In this document: one piece after another, positions 42,872 through 54,944 of the stretch
Numbering within the stretch: the stretch's first letter is position 1
How the letters are laid out: every line of letters starts with the position of its first letter
NCBI GenBank assembly: GCA_043228905.1
Contig: JBHGNT010000014.1
Span: 9,982,001-10,046,000, forward strand
Source: Azolla caroliniana
Taxonomy: Eukaryota > Polypodiophyta
Direction: 5' to 3'
Length of the DNA: 64,000 nt
Notes under the pieces: generated by a model
The model's input: the letters and a program-made list of their open reading frames with translations, nothing else
Told to the model about the DNA's origin: nothing
Database searches by the model: none
Position numbers and translations under genes: made by a program

Positions 42872-45067
42872 CCTTGCATAATGCAATAAGAGGAGATAAT
42901 GAAACTCTCAATGTTTCTAGAATTCATGCATATGTTTGAAAAGGAATTTACCTAAGGCATGATACACATATGTGGGCAATACTTACTTGCACATAAACAC
43001 AAGTATAGACATTAGATAATTATAACAAACAACTATTTTAAAAATATGCCTCGCCATGCAATATGATTTGTTTTCACTTTTGTGGTTCTTTAGGATGTCG
43101 TATGTAAAGTGACAATCATTCTAATGATGGAAGTTGTATAAGCAAGCTTCGTGACATGTGTCTTTTAAGAAGATTTATGCAATGAAGCAAAACATGAAGG
43201 CATTGCCTTTACATATTTATAAGAAACTTTAGATGTTCCCCAAATTATTGTTTATAGATTCATTGGGTTACGTGTTCAAACAAATGCTAAAGATTTCGTT
43301 AAAAAAATGATTACACTTTTATAGAATTAATAAGCATCGTGGAACGTGAGCTAATGATGAGCTTTACTACTTAATAGGTTATAGTAGATTTTTCATAGGC
43401 ATTCAACTTAGGAAAGGTGGGGTGAAGTTGTAAAGCTCGAATTAACATACTCCTTTGAATGTTATATGTTGCTTATGAGTGTTAAAGTAAAATAGATGGA
43501 ACTCGAATTTGAAAATTGTGCCATTTTCCATCTTTTTACCATAATGCTTAAAATTGTATTCAATTGAAATTCTTACAAGGACCATGATTTGACAAAGGTT
43601 TACATACATAACTTGTGGTTGAGTCACCCAATGCTATATGTAATTATTATTGACACATCAATATGGTATAAAACCCAATCTCCCAAAGGTCACATCATAT
43701 TAATTGCCATTGTTATGCACCAAAAATTAGGTGAAAGTGGGTATATAATGTAAGATAACGTAGCAATTCAATTGTACACGAAGGACATTTTCCCATTGCA
43801 TTACAGAATGGCAAAAATTTACTTTTGTCGTAACATAAAATATGGATATTGGTGTCACTCTTTTGAAGAGTACAAACTTACAATACTTAATGCTATCACA
43901 TCTTGCTTAATAGTAAGCAAGTGAGCTCTTTTGTCATTTAAGTGCCACGTTCTCAACACAAAACTTATGTCAATCATTTTGAAATCTGAGCATTGTTGAC
44001 TATGGTGATCGTCATTGTCAAACTATATGAATAGTAAATCCAATTAAACGAAAAGAAACAACCGGAGATAGACAATTTCAATGCAACATTGCTTGTGCAA
44101 ACTTGTGGTAGTACATCTACATAAGCTATGACGTTTACTTCCGTGCCATGTGATGTGAAGGTCAAATCATATTTACAACTAGAATACATGTAAGACTAGA
44201 AAGAGAAGAGATTTACATGCCACATTTATCTTGTCATGTGCAGAGACACATATATATAACCCTTTTAAAGGTGTATGCCACACATGGTATTTGAATAAAA
44301 AGCAAAGAAGAGGAGGAAACTTTGGGTTTCCATCCAACCAAATGTTTGCTAATGGTCCAAACTTTCAAACAATCGACAATACAAGTTTTTTGTGAGGTTG
44401 GATATATCTATAACCTGTCAATAATAGTGGAAAATACAACTTCCCACTCTATATGAACTTGAGGCAGTTGATGGAAAAATGAGACATAAGTTATGCGATC
44501 TCCTCAAATATCACAAAAGAGAAAGGGCTTCAATGTTCTCTAAGGTTTGTTTCACAAGTAGTTGAGAAATGACAGCAAGATAAGGATAATGAAATTCAAG
44601 CTACGAAAGTAGGGCCAAAACTTGTAAGGTGAGGAACTATGAAAGAAACATGTCAATCTCTTTGAAGGATAATATATTTTTCTAAATAAATGAGGTTACA
44701 ATGTAGGTACTTGTCATGAAATGATTGAGATTAATCAACCAAGCTTACTTTACAAAGATTAGCTGAAAACAAACATTGTTAGGAATGTTTTTAGCATGTG
44801 CGTATCCCATCTCTCTTATATAGAAATCAAACAATTAATTGAACTTAGAACAACAGAAACATGTGGGTAGAATTGGACGACTAACGTGGCATGCATCAAG
44901 TTATTGATCATGATACAATCAATATTCATCATCCTAAAGAGTTGGAATTAAGGGCGGGGGGCACGTTGCATATGATAAAGAGCTATATATGTGTATATTT
45001 ATTAGACTGACAGAGGACACATGTTTGGGAGGGGGGAGTGCAGCATGTGAACTTTGGAATATTGGTC
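42872..45067. other. Non-coding, low-repeat sequence upstream of the zinc-finger gene
   Basis: About 2.2 kb, AT-rich, without a convincing coding frame, LTR or LINE motif. It probably contains the upstream region of the zinc-finger gene and intergenic DNA. I saw nothing else to name. Confidence 0.5.
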
Positions 45068-45074
45068 TATAAAT
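45068..45074 (+). promoter_or_regulatory. Candidate TATA box of the zinc-finger gene
   Basis: TATAAAT preceded by ATTGG (45061-45065, an inverted CCAAT-like box). It would give a 5' leader of about 300 nt. TTATAAATC near 45130 is an alternative. Confidence 0.35.
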
Positions 45075-45401
45075 TAGACACATTTAAGGTTTCACTTTTC
45101 CAACCTTTGAAAACACACACACACATTTATATATATTATTATAAATCTATCATCATTCCTTTGTAACACTAAAAGTGTGCGAGAGTCACATTATTAAATC
45201 ACTCACAAGGGCTATGTCTCATTGATAAGGCCCATGATCCATCAATGTGTAGTGTATGATGCGGGATTTGAGATACTCCTTGCATCTTCCTCCTTGTCCT
45301 CCTCTACTCTTCCAATCTTATCACCCTAACCCCTCACACATGTTACAAACATTTCCTTGTTCTAAGTACTCACTATTATTAGCCATACCATAATCCATCA
45401 T

Positions 45402-45632
45402 ATGAACATGAAGCTCTTTGGGTTTGATGTGAACAACCACCACCACAACAACATCATGGAGGTACCGTTAGGCAGTAACCATGATGATGATCTAACCTCT
45501 TTGTACACAACTAGTATGAAGGCCAACACCACCACCACCACAATGACAAGGGCAATTACAAGTAAAGAGCTTGGCAATAACAATAATATCACATTTGGCA
45601 CAAGAGAGCAACAAGACATATATCTACATAAG
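45402..45632 (+). CDS. C2H2 zinc-finger protein, exon 1
   Basis: 77 codons from ATG 45402. The N terminus is MNMKLFGFDV, the LFGF motif found at the start of plant single-finger C2H2 proteins such as the Arabidopsis GIS/ZFP5/ZFP6/ZFP8 group. A His/Asn-rich stretch and a Thr run follow. The exon ends in phase 0 at AAG followed by GTAAAT, a good plant donor, and the unspliced frame stops soon after. This is the only gene in the window that looks intact and host-encoded. The related Arabidopsis proteins are nuclear regulators acting in hormone and trichome pathways; the role here is unknown. Confidence 0.85.
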
Positions 45633-46673
45633 GTAAATACCTTCTTCCGCTCATGTATATACATATATATTTAATACTAATTATAAGGGGTACCCCCATC
45701 CTAGATGAGGATGTACATTCATCTAACACATAAGGACTTCTTACCACCGGAGGGAAAATCCTTTCTTTCTTTCCATAGATTGAATCTTGAATTGCATGCA
45801 ATATTTATCATATTGGCCACATAACTCTTTTGAAGGGCAGTTCCAAAACCAACACACTTAAGAGCCAACTTGTACTATCTAAACATAGACTTTTTCATCT
45901 ATATTTCGATCTTCTTTGCCATTTTATTAGTCTAGTAATCATAATTGACATCACATGGACAAAACCCGATTCAAAGGTTTGATTGCCTAATTGAATCGAA
46001 ACCCTCTCGCTGGCATATACTATAAATGCTAATTATGGATAGAGATCAACCACTTCTTCCTTAGTGGAAATCATGATTATGCTAATAATAAGGTTACTAG
46101 GCATACTGAATGAAGATCCTAATTTTCCCAATTAGAGCATTCCCACTCTATAATTTGGGATGTTCATACACACACACATACATACGGATATGTAAGCATT
46201 ATACGTGTATTTATTATGCATGCACCCGTAGAGGCATTCCTTTGATGGGTTGGACTTATGCATACCTGAAATAGATATACCGATGCAAATGCATTCACAC
46301 ACGGATCTATACATAAAGGAATATGTCTACATCCAATTGGTTTTGATTTGATTTGATCCATAGCTATGCTTAACTTATTGTTTGCCATTCCTCGTAGCCA
46401 AAATGCACATTCATGTATAATGTAGATATAAGTAACATACTTACATATAGATACAAAGCACACACTCAAGCTCATGCATACACATAAAGATGCATATCTT
46501 AAATGTGTGAATGCCATTGCAATTCTATCTATTTTGTGTCAAGCTTGCCCAATAATAAATCTAAGGTGATGTTTCACGAGTTTCCTTTACATAGTCACTT
46601 GATGTATGTTTTGGTCCTAACTATGTGCATAATCCCAAGATTGGTGCTGGTGTTTGCTTGACTGGCTCTTCAG
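45633..46673 (+). other. Intron of the zinc-finger gene
   Basis: 1041 bp, GTAAAT at the 5' end and a pyrimidine-rich GGCTCTTCAG at the 3' end, phase 0. A second in-frame acceptor, CCCCAG at 46709, would drop 12 residues. Both isoforms keep the finger. Confidence 0.75.
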
Positions 46674-47096
46674 AATGAAGTGAACATGCACAGTCTAGAT
46701 GGTCCCCAGGTGACACGACGGAAATACAAGTGTCAGTTTTGTTCAAGGAACTTCTCAAGCTCCCAAGCACTAGGGGGTCACCAGAATGCACACAAGCGTC
46801 AGAGGCAAGAAGTTGAGAAGACAGGGTTACAACAACCACCCCTTATAAAACCTTTACATTCTTTAATGTATCAACAACCATCAAGTTGTCCCCATGTCGA
46901 AAAAACTTCTACAACTCATCATCTCTCTTTATATTCTTCCTCTACAAACATTCTTATGAACTCTCTTCCGCATGCGACAACAATACCTACAATGTTCCCA
47001 TCCCCATCCCCCTCTTCCTCGTCTCATTACTTTAACCCTCTTAATTCTATCACTTGTGATAACCCTAATACGTTGGACCTCTGCCTTCACCTTTAA
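46674..47096 (+). CDS. C2H2 zinc-finger protein, exon 2 (finger and EAR tail)
   Basis: 140 codons plus stop, giving a 217-residue protein with exon 1. The single finger is C97-x2-C100-x12-H113-x3-H117 with the plant-specific [14 protein letters not shown] core, preceded by a basic TRRKYK. A Ser/Pro-rich region follows. The protein ends LDLCLHL, an LxLxL-type EAR motif that in plants recruits TOPLESS-family co-repressors, so the predicted role is DNA-binding repression in the nucleus. The first residues depend on the acceptor chosen (46673 preferred for its pyrimidine tract; 46709 possible). The length is typical of this family. Confidence 0.87.
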   Translation, partial: NEVNMHSLDGPQVTRRKYKCQFCSRNFSSSQALGGHQNAHKRQRQEVEKTGLQQPPLIKPLHSLMYQQPSSCPHVEKTSTTHHLSLYSSSTNILMNSLPHATTIPTMFPSPSPSSSSHYFNPLNSITCDNPNTLDLCLHL

Positions 47097-47740
47097 AACT
47101 TGATTCATTCCAATTCCACATGTGTCATATATTAGTAGTTGTACCATTCATTTTTTACTCATATCATTGTACCACTTCCATATTCCACACTAGAAGCAAC
47201 ATGAAGCAAAATAAGTTTTTGGGTAAAGCCAAAGCAAGGCATCACAATGTTTGCTTATAGTTGAAATGGAAATGTTACATTAAATATGCATGTCCAAAAT
47301 TAAAATAACCAATGTATACGAAAACAAATCCTTGAAAGAAAGCTTACATGTGAGCCACCAATAAGTTGAGAGGAATCTATGATGTTCAAAGGAAGAATTT
47401 AAACATGGTCTCCATAGTAAGGAAAGAGGTATTTGAGTTTCGCAATGAAAAAGTAAGTCATCTTGTAAATAGAAATGCAAACCCTTCAAAATTATTATAG
47501 GGTTGAAGTGCAACTTAATTTTTTTTATTGCATATCAATGCTACAAGAAAATGAATGGAGATGCATTTGTAGACAATGTGTTTAGTTGAAGTAGTGATCA
47601 TAGCTCACATTAGGCTAGATTTGGACATATATTGGGCCTTGTAAGAAATGCCATGTCATCTATATTGGAGTTGGATCGTAGATTTTATGAGAAAGATAAA
47701 TTGAAATGCACAACACGGAAACAAAAAAACAGCAAGTCAA
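47097..47740. other. 3' flank of the zinc-finger gene
   Basis: AT-rich, non-coding. It presumably holds the 3' UTR and polyadenylation region (AATAAG near 47208). No repeat was recognised before the Copia-H LTR. Confidence 0.45.
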
Positions 47741-48135
47741 TGTTGGCATAAAAGGTCGACTCCTACTTTGTATCCAAGTGTGAACACGTCCAAAGAGTTA
47801 GGGCTTAATATATAAGCAATAACTTAACGTTGTAAAACGACCTCTTGATCACTCTTGTATCTAGAGTCTCTAAGAGAGAGAGAACAGAAATAACGAGAGC
47901 TTCCATTAAAGCTCAAGTGCGCGTCCATTTTCTGTTCATCTTCTTGCCCTCACTCTTTCTGTGTTGTTTGTTGACTCACATAGGTCAACAACTCCTAACA
48001 CATATTTCCGCACATATCTGAACATCATAACATGCAATTGGTATGAAAGTGACTTGTTGTTCAGCGGCAACAAAAACAACAGAGACAATTGAAAGAAAAG
48101 ACCAGGTCACTAAAATGTCACTTTCAAAAGAAGAA

Positions 48136-48700
48136 CATGGCTTCAACATTCAAAACAGGAGTTGAAATCCGAAAGTTCAATGGCAAAATTTTTGACTTGT
48201 GGAAGGAGATAATACCGGATGTGCTGATCATTAGAAGAAAAATCGAAGCCATTCGACATAGCGAAAAACCCGCTACGATGTCAGCAGAAGAGTGGAGATC
48301 CATGGACGAAATTGCACGCTCCACCATCCGAATGCATCTGGCCGAAAACGTCTACTTCAGCATGACCAAGAAGACGACAACATTCTCATTATGGGAGAAT
48401 ATGCAGGCTGTGTACGAAAAGAAGTCCTCATCTTCGAAAAAATGATATTGATCAGACAACTATTCAACATGAAGATGAGAGAGTCGGACCCATCCACGCC
48501 CCACATCAACACCTTCAGTTGGGTGTTGTCTGAACTCTCCTCCCAAAGGATTAACTTCGAAGAAGAAGTGAAAGACCTTGCCCTCCTATCGAGCTTGTCG
48601 GCGAGTTGGGAGGTATTTTGCATGACATTTCCCAATAGCCGACCAAATCTAAATCTAGAGGAAACAGTCGGCCAAGTCCTCACTGAGGATATTCGGTAAA
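48136..48700 (+). pseudogene. Copia-H gag
   Basis: MASTFKTGVEIRKFNGKIFD, the usual start of UBN2-type gag (FNGxxF), then LIIRRKIEAIRHSEKPATMS, ARSTIRMHLAENVYFSM and ATFSLWENMQAVYEKKS-like sequence. A frameshift near 48440 is followed by LIRQLFNMKM, VLSELSSQRINFEEEVKDLA and LLSSLSASWEVF. It stops at 48700. The order and spacing match copia capsids. Confidence 0.8.
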
Positions 48701-48869
48701 AATCGATGGGACTCACCATCGACGAGTCGGTAGAAGCCCGCCACTCGAATGAGTCAATTGACTGATTGAGTCAATCGAGAGAACAAGCCAACAGAACTGG
48801 TCGAAATCATAGTCGATCGAGAACAAGGGGGACACCTACAACGGTCGAAGTCGAGAACTAGTTGATCAG

Positions 48870-49324
48870 GCAGATTCTGCACCCATTGCAGAAAAGCTAG
48901 TCATAATGTTTCTGACTTTTGATCGATCAAGAGGAATGAGAGTGGTCGGCAATCCGAGCGGAATTGAGGATGATCCGATTCGAACCACTCTTCAATCGGC
49001 AACCAAGTCAATGTTGCTCACACCCGATCGGAAGAAATCCTCTCCCTAGAGGACTCGATGATCGGAGAAGTCCTCTACAGTGCACAAGATGCACATACAT
49101 GGTTACTGGACTCTAGTGCCCCATTCCATGTGAACCCTAACATCGAATGGTTTTCGAACTATTCAGCCAGTGCCAACGACATAGTTCGACCAAGCAATGG
49201 GCAGGAGTGCATAATCGTAGGAATTGGCGAAGTACTAATTCAACTATAAAATGGTGACACAATACTCCTACACGAAGTTCGGCATGTACTCGCACTGAAA
49301 AGGAGTCTGGTCTCCATCGGCATG
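48870..49324 (+). pseudogene. Copia-H zinc knuckle, protease and pre-integrase start
   Basis: FCTHCRKASHNVSDF is a knuckle that has lost its last Cys. The frame from 49058 has HTWLLDSSAPFHVNPNIEWF, the protease site with D-S-G changed to D-S-S, and VRPSNGQECIIVGIGEV. After a stop it continues RHVLALKRSLVSIGM. It ends where the Copia-G LTR starts. Confidence 0.75.
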
Positions 49325-49721
49325 TGTAAAAGATGTTGTGTGGAAGCTAAGACAAAATAGGCTAGTCCGAATAACAACAGAACATAGAACTTAGGTTTAA
49401 TGGAAAGCTTGAATACAAGGGAGAGACACAAAGAGCGAGAACAACATAAACTCAATTAAAAAAATAACACTCTATATGTACAAATGTCCTATAGAACACT
49501 TTTTATACAAGTCCTTAAAAAGACTGACAGAAGTACTAACATGTACTTCAATGCTCAAATGAGCGACTGCCATTGAATCCAAGAAATATGCCTACGTACT
49601 AGGCTAGGACCATAGGCCTCTAACGACCAATCGTTTACAATGCGATCTATCTCTCCGATCCGGCTTCTGGTTTTGCATTCCAGATACCGATCCAGATCCG
49701 GTTGAGCTTGTCCGTTCAACA
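49325..49721 (-). repeat. Copia-G 3' LTR
   Basis: 397 bp; on the minus strand TGTTGAACGGAC to ATCTTTTACA. TATAAAAAG near 49510. The purine tract TTGAGCTTGAGGGGGAG (minus strand, 49738-49722) precedes it. Confidence 0.8.
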
Positions 49722-50024
49722 CTCCCCCTCAAGCTCAACTTGAGGTCGGATCGCTATGTCAGTGTCTACCGAACCTTGCAATCTGCTTCTTTTGGCGTCA
49801 TCTCGCCTTGCTCGCGCTCCTAGACCCGTCTGGTTCCACGCAACTCAACCTTCTCAGATGGCTTGCCTACTCATAAGGCCCAACTCAGCTCCTTCGTTGT
49901 TGTGACTTTGGTGCTTCTTGACCCGTCGGTTCCTCCGTGTGGGTGTCAACTTCTGTTGCCTTCTTGTCTGCTTGGCTTCTAGTTGATTCGACTCCTCCAA
50001 ATTAGGCTCGACCTCCGATCTATT

Positions 50025-50381
50025 CTAGCCCTTGTCTGAGCTAGCTATCTCCAACTCATCCTCGATCTTTACGCTCTTTACCACGTCGTACCACATCCGG
50101 GTCTTGGCCTTCTCCTTTCGGTCGACTCTGTCCTTCTTCACCCTGCCGCCTTCGCCATTTGTTCTAACTTGATCAGATGTGCCGACATCTTCAGTCAACT
50201 CGGCTCCCGTTTTCTTCTTCTCTCCCCCTGTTTTGGTTTCTTTCTCTCTGCTTGCTTGTCTGGTGCCATTACCTGCCGTTTTGGTTTTTGGTCCGGTTCT
50301 CCCTGTACCAGTACCGGTTCTCCCCCTCAAGTGCGGCATGTCGAGATGCTGAAGAACAAGCATCTCCGAAAAGTGCTGCAA
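50025..50381 (-). pseudogene. Copia-G RNase H end and C-terminal extension
   Basis: Follows VADIFTKALGTEK: QHFSEMLVLQHLDMPHLRGR, then a Lys/Thr/Gly-rich stretch and KAKTRMWYDVVKSVKIEDEL, ending at a stop at 50025. Beyond the normal copia end (LRGR) this gives about 95 further residues. The motif W-x-x-VVK-x-x-K-x-EDELE is shared with Copia-F. Function unknown. Confidence 0.75.
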
Positions 50382-51684
50382 TTTTTCGGTTCCTAGAGCC
50401 TTGGTGAAGATGTCGGCAACCTGCTAATTAGTCCGGACATACCGGAGTTCGACTTCACCACTCAGGATCCGCTCGTGCACAAAGTGATAATGCACTTCTA
50501 TGTGCTTTGTCCGAGCATGGAACACATGGTTCTTGGCTTGCTACATGCTGCTCATGCTGTCACAATAGATCGAGATCGGAGTCGGTACTTTGATTCGAGG
50601 TTTTGCAGTAGTCGCTAAAGCCATATGGCTTCACAGGTGTCAACGGTAGCGCCCCGATACTCAGCTTCAGTGCTCGGAAGAGCTACTGTTGGTTGATTTT
50701 TTCTTCTCCACACAACAACCACACTACCAAGAGGGAACATGTAACCGGAAGTGGACCGACGATCCGACACATCACTAGCCTAGTCGGCATTTGTATATCC
50801 AACTAGTTTTTCGGTTATACTGTATCGGTACAACAATCCCCGATCTTTAGTGCCGCATGCATACCTGAGTATTCGGTGTGCACACTGAAGATGTTCTATA
50901 GTTGGCTCCTGCATGAATTGACTAATCGCTCCAACCGGATAGCTAATGTGAGGGCGGGTGATCGTTAAATAAATAACGCTTTTGACAATTTGTCGGAATT
51001 GTTTCTCATTGCAGGTTGGCCCGAAGTTGGGACAAAGCTTTAGGTTCTGGTCTAGGGGTGTGGAGATAGGTGCAATTGGTCATGTCAAACTTGTACAACA
51101 TATTCAGGACATAGTGTCGTTGTGAGAGCAATATGTTGTCGGTGGTATGGATCACTTCGATCCTGAGGAAATAATGAAGGTCCCTTAGGTCCTTCATTTT
51201 GAATGCGTCCAAAAATTGAGGCTTCACTTGGTCGATTTCAACGAGGTCCGTTCCGGTAACGACCAAGTCATTGACATACAACAAAATGCATACCGGACCT
51301 TTCGAACCCTTCTAAATGAACAACGAAGAGTCGGAATTCAAGGCTGCTTGCTTTAGCCTATAAAGTGACTTCTTGAGTCGACACACTGCCAACTTGTCGA
51401 TCTCCAACAGAAATTTGGGGGGCTGGATCATGTAGACCTATACTTCAAGGTCACCTTGAAGAAACACATTCTTCATGTCCATTTGGTGAAGATGTCACCC
51501 CCTTGCCGCAACAACCGCTAGCACCACATGTACCGTTGTCATCTTCGCTACCCGAGTGAAAGTCTGATTGTAGTCAATTTCGTGGGTCTGCACATATCCT
51601 TTAGCCACTAACCGGGCCTTGTACCGGTTGACTGAACCGTCATCATTATACTTTACCTTGTACACCCACTTGCAACCTATCTCT
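50382..51684 (-). pseudogene. Copia-G RT and RNase H
   Basis: RT starts at IGCKWVYKVKYNDDGS and RYKARLVAKGYVQTHEI, then FTRVAKMTTV, LHQMDMKN, YMIQPPKFL and SDSSLFI. The active site is LLYVNDLVVTG, so the second Asp of YVDD is Asn. FKMKDLRDLHYFLRIEVI and LSQRHYVLNMLYKFDM follow. RNase H is present only in pieces (ALSSTEAEYRG-type and DIFTKAL) with several stops. Confidence 0.78.
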
Positions 51685-51689
51685 TTGTA

Positions 51690-52808
51690 TGAGTCCGGCT
51701 ATACTAGCTCATGGTATGGCATGATGGTGAATTGGCTTCTTGCGAATGGTCTAGACATTAATAACCTACCTCCCCTTAGGTACAACCACACGAGTGATAA
51801 CACCTTAATCTCTCATGAGGACCGCAATAAAGTAATATGCCAAGAAATATGGCAAATTTACACTCGGTGTAAATGGATCACCCCACGAGAGCCACTCCCA
51901 TCTAAAATGTTGTACTATAAGAAACACTTCATGCACTTCTCTGAGTTAGGTTTTATCACGCGGCCAAAATATCTAGATGTATTCTTACCACATGCACTAA
52001 GGGTTTCCATTGGACAACTTAGAATATCATCTCACCAACTTGAGATTGAGAATGGCCATACTAGTGGAGTCCCTAGGGAGGAAAGGATATGTAGGTTATG
52101 TCACATAGAGATAGAGGATGAGTACCACTTTACATGCAAGTGTCCAACCTATGCCGAGATAAGGGCAAAATACCAAGACATACTTGGTCCGTCTCCCACC
52201 CTCCCCAAACTATTAGATACTCTAGATATAAAGAAATTAGGCAAATACATTCTAGAGCTAAAACAACATAGAGAGAATAAGTTACAAAATGTTGACAATA
52301 ATGTTGCTAATGATCACGAACATGTAACAAATGAAGTTTTTCAGGAACCTGAGGAGACAACGAATGCCGACACACTTGCACCACTCGGCCTTTCCATTGA
52401 TGAGGCAGAAAACCAGAGAAGAACCAGACGTCCTCGGGTGCCGGGTTTCAAAGCAACTCGACGTGATGTGGAAGCAATATTGAAAATAAGGGAACGTGAG
52501 CTACACCGCCTAGAAGCCATGGCTAGGGCACTCTCTACATTGGAACCCACATCAAGACCCTTTGACCCCCCACTTCTTTTCGAGAGGCTTGGGTGGAAAT
52601 AAAATTAGGCTTAGTGTATAGTCACTTTCGAGTATACTACATATTGTACACTACTAGAACTCTTTTAGTTTAAGTTCTATTTTTTACTTAATTTTATTTT
52701 AGTTATGATGACTGGATAAATACTCTTTTGTTGTAAACCAATTGTCTCATGGGCCAAATTTGGCCTTAGAAGACGTTAATATTTCTTTCTTTCTTTCTTT
52801 CTTTCTTT
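51690..52808 (+). pseudogene. LINE-3: 5'-truncated LINE end
   Basis: Coding from SLYESGYTSSWYGMMVNWL to FERLGWK (stop near 52602), about 300 codons without a stop, with the zinc site CRLCHIEIEDEYHFTCKC. It matches the C-terminal part of LINE-2 closely. The 3' UTR contains the GTCTCATGGG and GAAGACG boxes and ends in TTTC units (52783-52812). The sequence CTTTG flanks it at 51685-51689 and 52809-52813, a possible short duplication that overlaps the tail. It interrupts Copia-G RT between PPGH and KEIGCKW. Confidence 0.85.
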
Positions 52809-52813
52809 CTTTG

Positions 52814-53662
52814 CAATGCCCGGGAGGGTCAACTAGGTTCCATGTGTTGTTGGCATCGAGTGCTGGCATGGCTTCCTCCATAGCGGCACACCAATGTACG
52901 TCCTTTGCCACTTTTGCGTAGCTCTCTAGCTCACGCACTTCTGGCACTTTCGTCATGTACGCATAGTAATGCGCCATGTACTCATTATATCTGTACCAAA
53001 CTACGGGGTTCTTTTGGCGAGTGGATCAACGCAGGTTCTGCTCTGCCGATTTCCTGGCCCTCTTGGCCAATGCGGACTTCACTTCCGAAGATATGTTTAT
53101 GTTCTTTCCGAAGTCGGATTCGCTCTGATATGTTTTCGTTATCGTATTCCGACATCTTTTTCTTTCCCTTTTCCTAGCGTGTGAACCGTCTCCTTGGATC
53201 TTTGTGCAGGGAAAGCATGATTGAGTTTCTACTACTTGTTGACTCATCATCAGACTGGTTGTTCCGACTTAGTCACTCATTTGGCCCGCTCAACTGAAAT
53301 GAAAACGGACTCTCTTCTAGAGTACCAAAGTCATCTTCTTCTTGTTGTATTCGGATCGTTTCGGACTCACTGGCCTCATTCTCCGAAATCGGGTTGGAGT
53401 TAGGAGTCGGAGTTGGTAGAGAGTACCATGATGCCGACTCATCGAACTTGACATCTCGGCTTACCTGAACTTGTTTTGTTTGGGGGTTATAACACTTATA
53501 ACCCTTCTGTTCGTGTGACCAGTCGACCAATATGCATTTCTCTGATTTCGGGTCCATCTTTCTCCGCTTCACATTCGGTACATGCACATAGGAAATGGTA
53601 TTGAATACCGTAAGGTTCCTTAAATTTGACTTCCACCCGAAATACAACTTGTGTGCTGACAC
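52814..53662 (-). pseudogene. Copia-G integrase C terminus and linker
   Basis: Right to left: MSAHKLYFGWKSNLRNLTVF, SYVHVPNVKRRKMDPKSEKC, YKCYNPQTKQVQVSRDVKFD, a Ser/Pro-rich linker, then after stops YNEYMAHYYAYMTKVPEV, AAMEEAMPALDANNTWNLV. This is the usual integrase C terminus to RT linker of copia elements. Confidence 0.78.
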
Positions 53663-54666
53663 CTTATCCCTAATCCAGTTTTGGATGTAGACAGCCGTCT
53701 AGACCGTTTTGGCCGAGTAGAACCTGGGCATGCTCTGCTCTTCTAGCATTTCCCATGCCACCTCCACAATTGACTTGTTCTTTCTTTCGGCCACACCATT
53801 TTGTTCCGGTTTGTATGTGCAATTGAATTCCCTACAAATTTTTTTCTATTGCAGATAACTGTCAATTAGCTGGAAAAGTATTCTTTTCCTCCATCCGACC
53901 GCAGGCACTTGATCTTCCTCTCTGTTTCCCGTTCCACAAGATTTTGCAGGTTTTGGAAATAGTCGAAAACTTCGCTCTTCCTTTCGATCAGGTAGATCCA
54001 TGTGTGCTAGCTGTAGTCGTCGATGAAGGAGACGAAATATCGGTTCTCGCCAAGACTAACGTTCTGTGTCGGTCCCCATACATCCAAATGTATCAAGTTG
54101 AGCTTGTTACGGCTCCTATTTCTTTCGGTGGGGAACGGAAGCCAGTGTTGCTCACCTAGCTGGCAGGCTTCACAAATTTCGGCAATCTGAAAACAACATG
54201 TTTCAATTCTAGGCCTTGAAGCCTCTGATAATTGACGTGGTCGATCTGCTTGTGCCACAAGTCGATATCCGATTTGACTTTCTATCCTTTTGTGAATAAA
54301 GCAGTGTCGACGTCGTCATTGGTGTCGAGGATAAATAGCCTCCTGTCTCTACACCCTTGCATGATGATCTGACCTTCTTCCTCAATGAAGCACCCGAGGT
54401 GCGTAAACCGCACCTGCATTTCCTGGTCAATGATCTGTCCAACCGACACTGGGTTCTTTGTAATTGTCAGAATGTGAAGCATGTTCATAAGCTTGCCTTT
54501 TTGTTTCACATGACTCAAGGGGACTTCTCCAACATGCATGATTGGGTGAGGAGTGTCGTCTCCGGTTTCGACTACTCTAGGTTGCTCCAGTTTTTCCAGA
54601 TATGAGAACCCTCTTCGTGGCTCGTCATGTGGTTAGATGCTCCGTAGTCAACGTACCAAGGTGAAA
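53663..54666 (-). pseudogene. Copia-G protease, pre-integrase and integrase core
   Basis: Right to left: PWYVDYGASNHMTSHEE (protease, D-S-G changed to D-Y-G), LHILTITKNPVSVGQ, FIEEEGQIIMQGC, CEACQLGEQHWLPF, HLDVWGPTQNV, RYFVSFIDDYS, CLRSDGGKEYF and KPEQNGVAERKN (catalytic Glu kept), then VEVAWEMLEE. Several stops and one frameshift. Upstream sequence changes abruptly to AT-rich repeats. Confidence 0.8.
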
Positions 54667-54683
54667 GCATGCGAGTGGAAACA

Positions 54684-54880
54684 ATTAGTTATGTCCTTTA
54701 CATAGCTAATCAGTTATGCAAAAAGCTACCATTGATAAATAGTCAATTTTGCAAAAAGCTATCATTGATAAATTAGCTATGCAAAATGCTACCATTGAAA
54801 ATAGTAGAGAGTTTTAATTATATAAATGAGCACCATAAATGTGCACCATAAATTATATACCGAATTCCTAGGTCCATTAT
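54684..54880. repeat. Short AT-rich repeats (AAAAGCTACCATTGATAAATAG type)
   Basis: Three to four imperfect units containing GCAAAAAGCTA and CATTGATAAAT or CATTGAAAAT, followed by a smaller CACCATAAAT duplication. They share the AGCTA core with the larger arrays at 55790 and 59905. Confidence 0.55.
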
Positions 54881-54944
54881 GCATGATCCTTTGCCACATC
54901 ACGTGGGCTATCTTTGGTTGAGTATTCTGGCTTAGATTACTACC

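Larger units (their letters stand above)
47741..49324 (+). mobile_element. Copia-H: 5' part of another copia element
   Basis: 5' LTR (47741 to about 48036, TGTTGGCATAAAAGG at the start, ATATATAAGC near 47806). A mutated primer site TGGTATGAAAGT (48039) is followed by gag, knuckle, protease and the first residues of the pre-integrase domain. It is cut at 49324 by Copia-G, and no continuation was recognised on the other side. Its gag is unlike that of the A/B/D and CopE groups, so it is a separate lineage. Confidence 0.75.
49325..54666 (-). mobile_element. Copia-G: minus-strand copia, 5' end missing
   Basis: 3' LTR 49325-49721 and pol reading right to left up to the protease at about 54660. 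Gag, primer site and 5' LTR are absent. LINE-3 is inserted in RT. The flank GCATG at 49320-49324 recurs at 54667-54671, but with only one LTR present this may be chance. Pol and the C-terminal extension group it with Copia-F. Confidence 0.75.

Noticed and set aside
43000-45000. Short frames of 60-70 codons between Copia-D and the zinc-finger gene
   Set aside because: AT-rich chance frames without homology, splice structure or start context.
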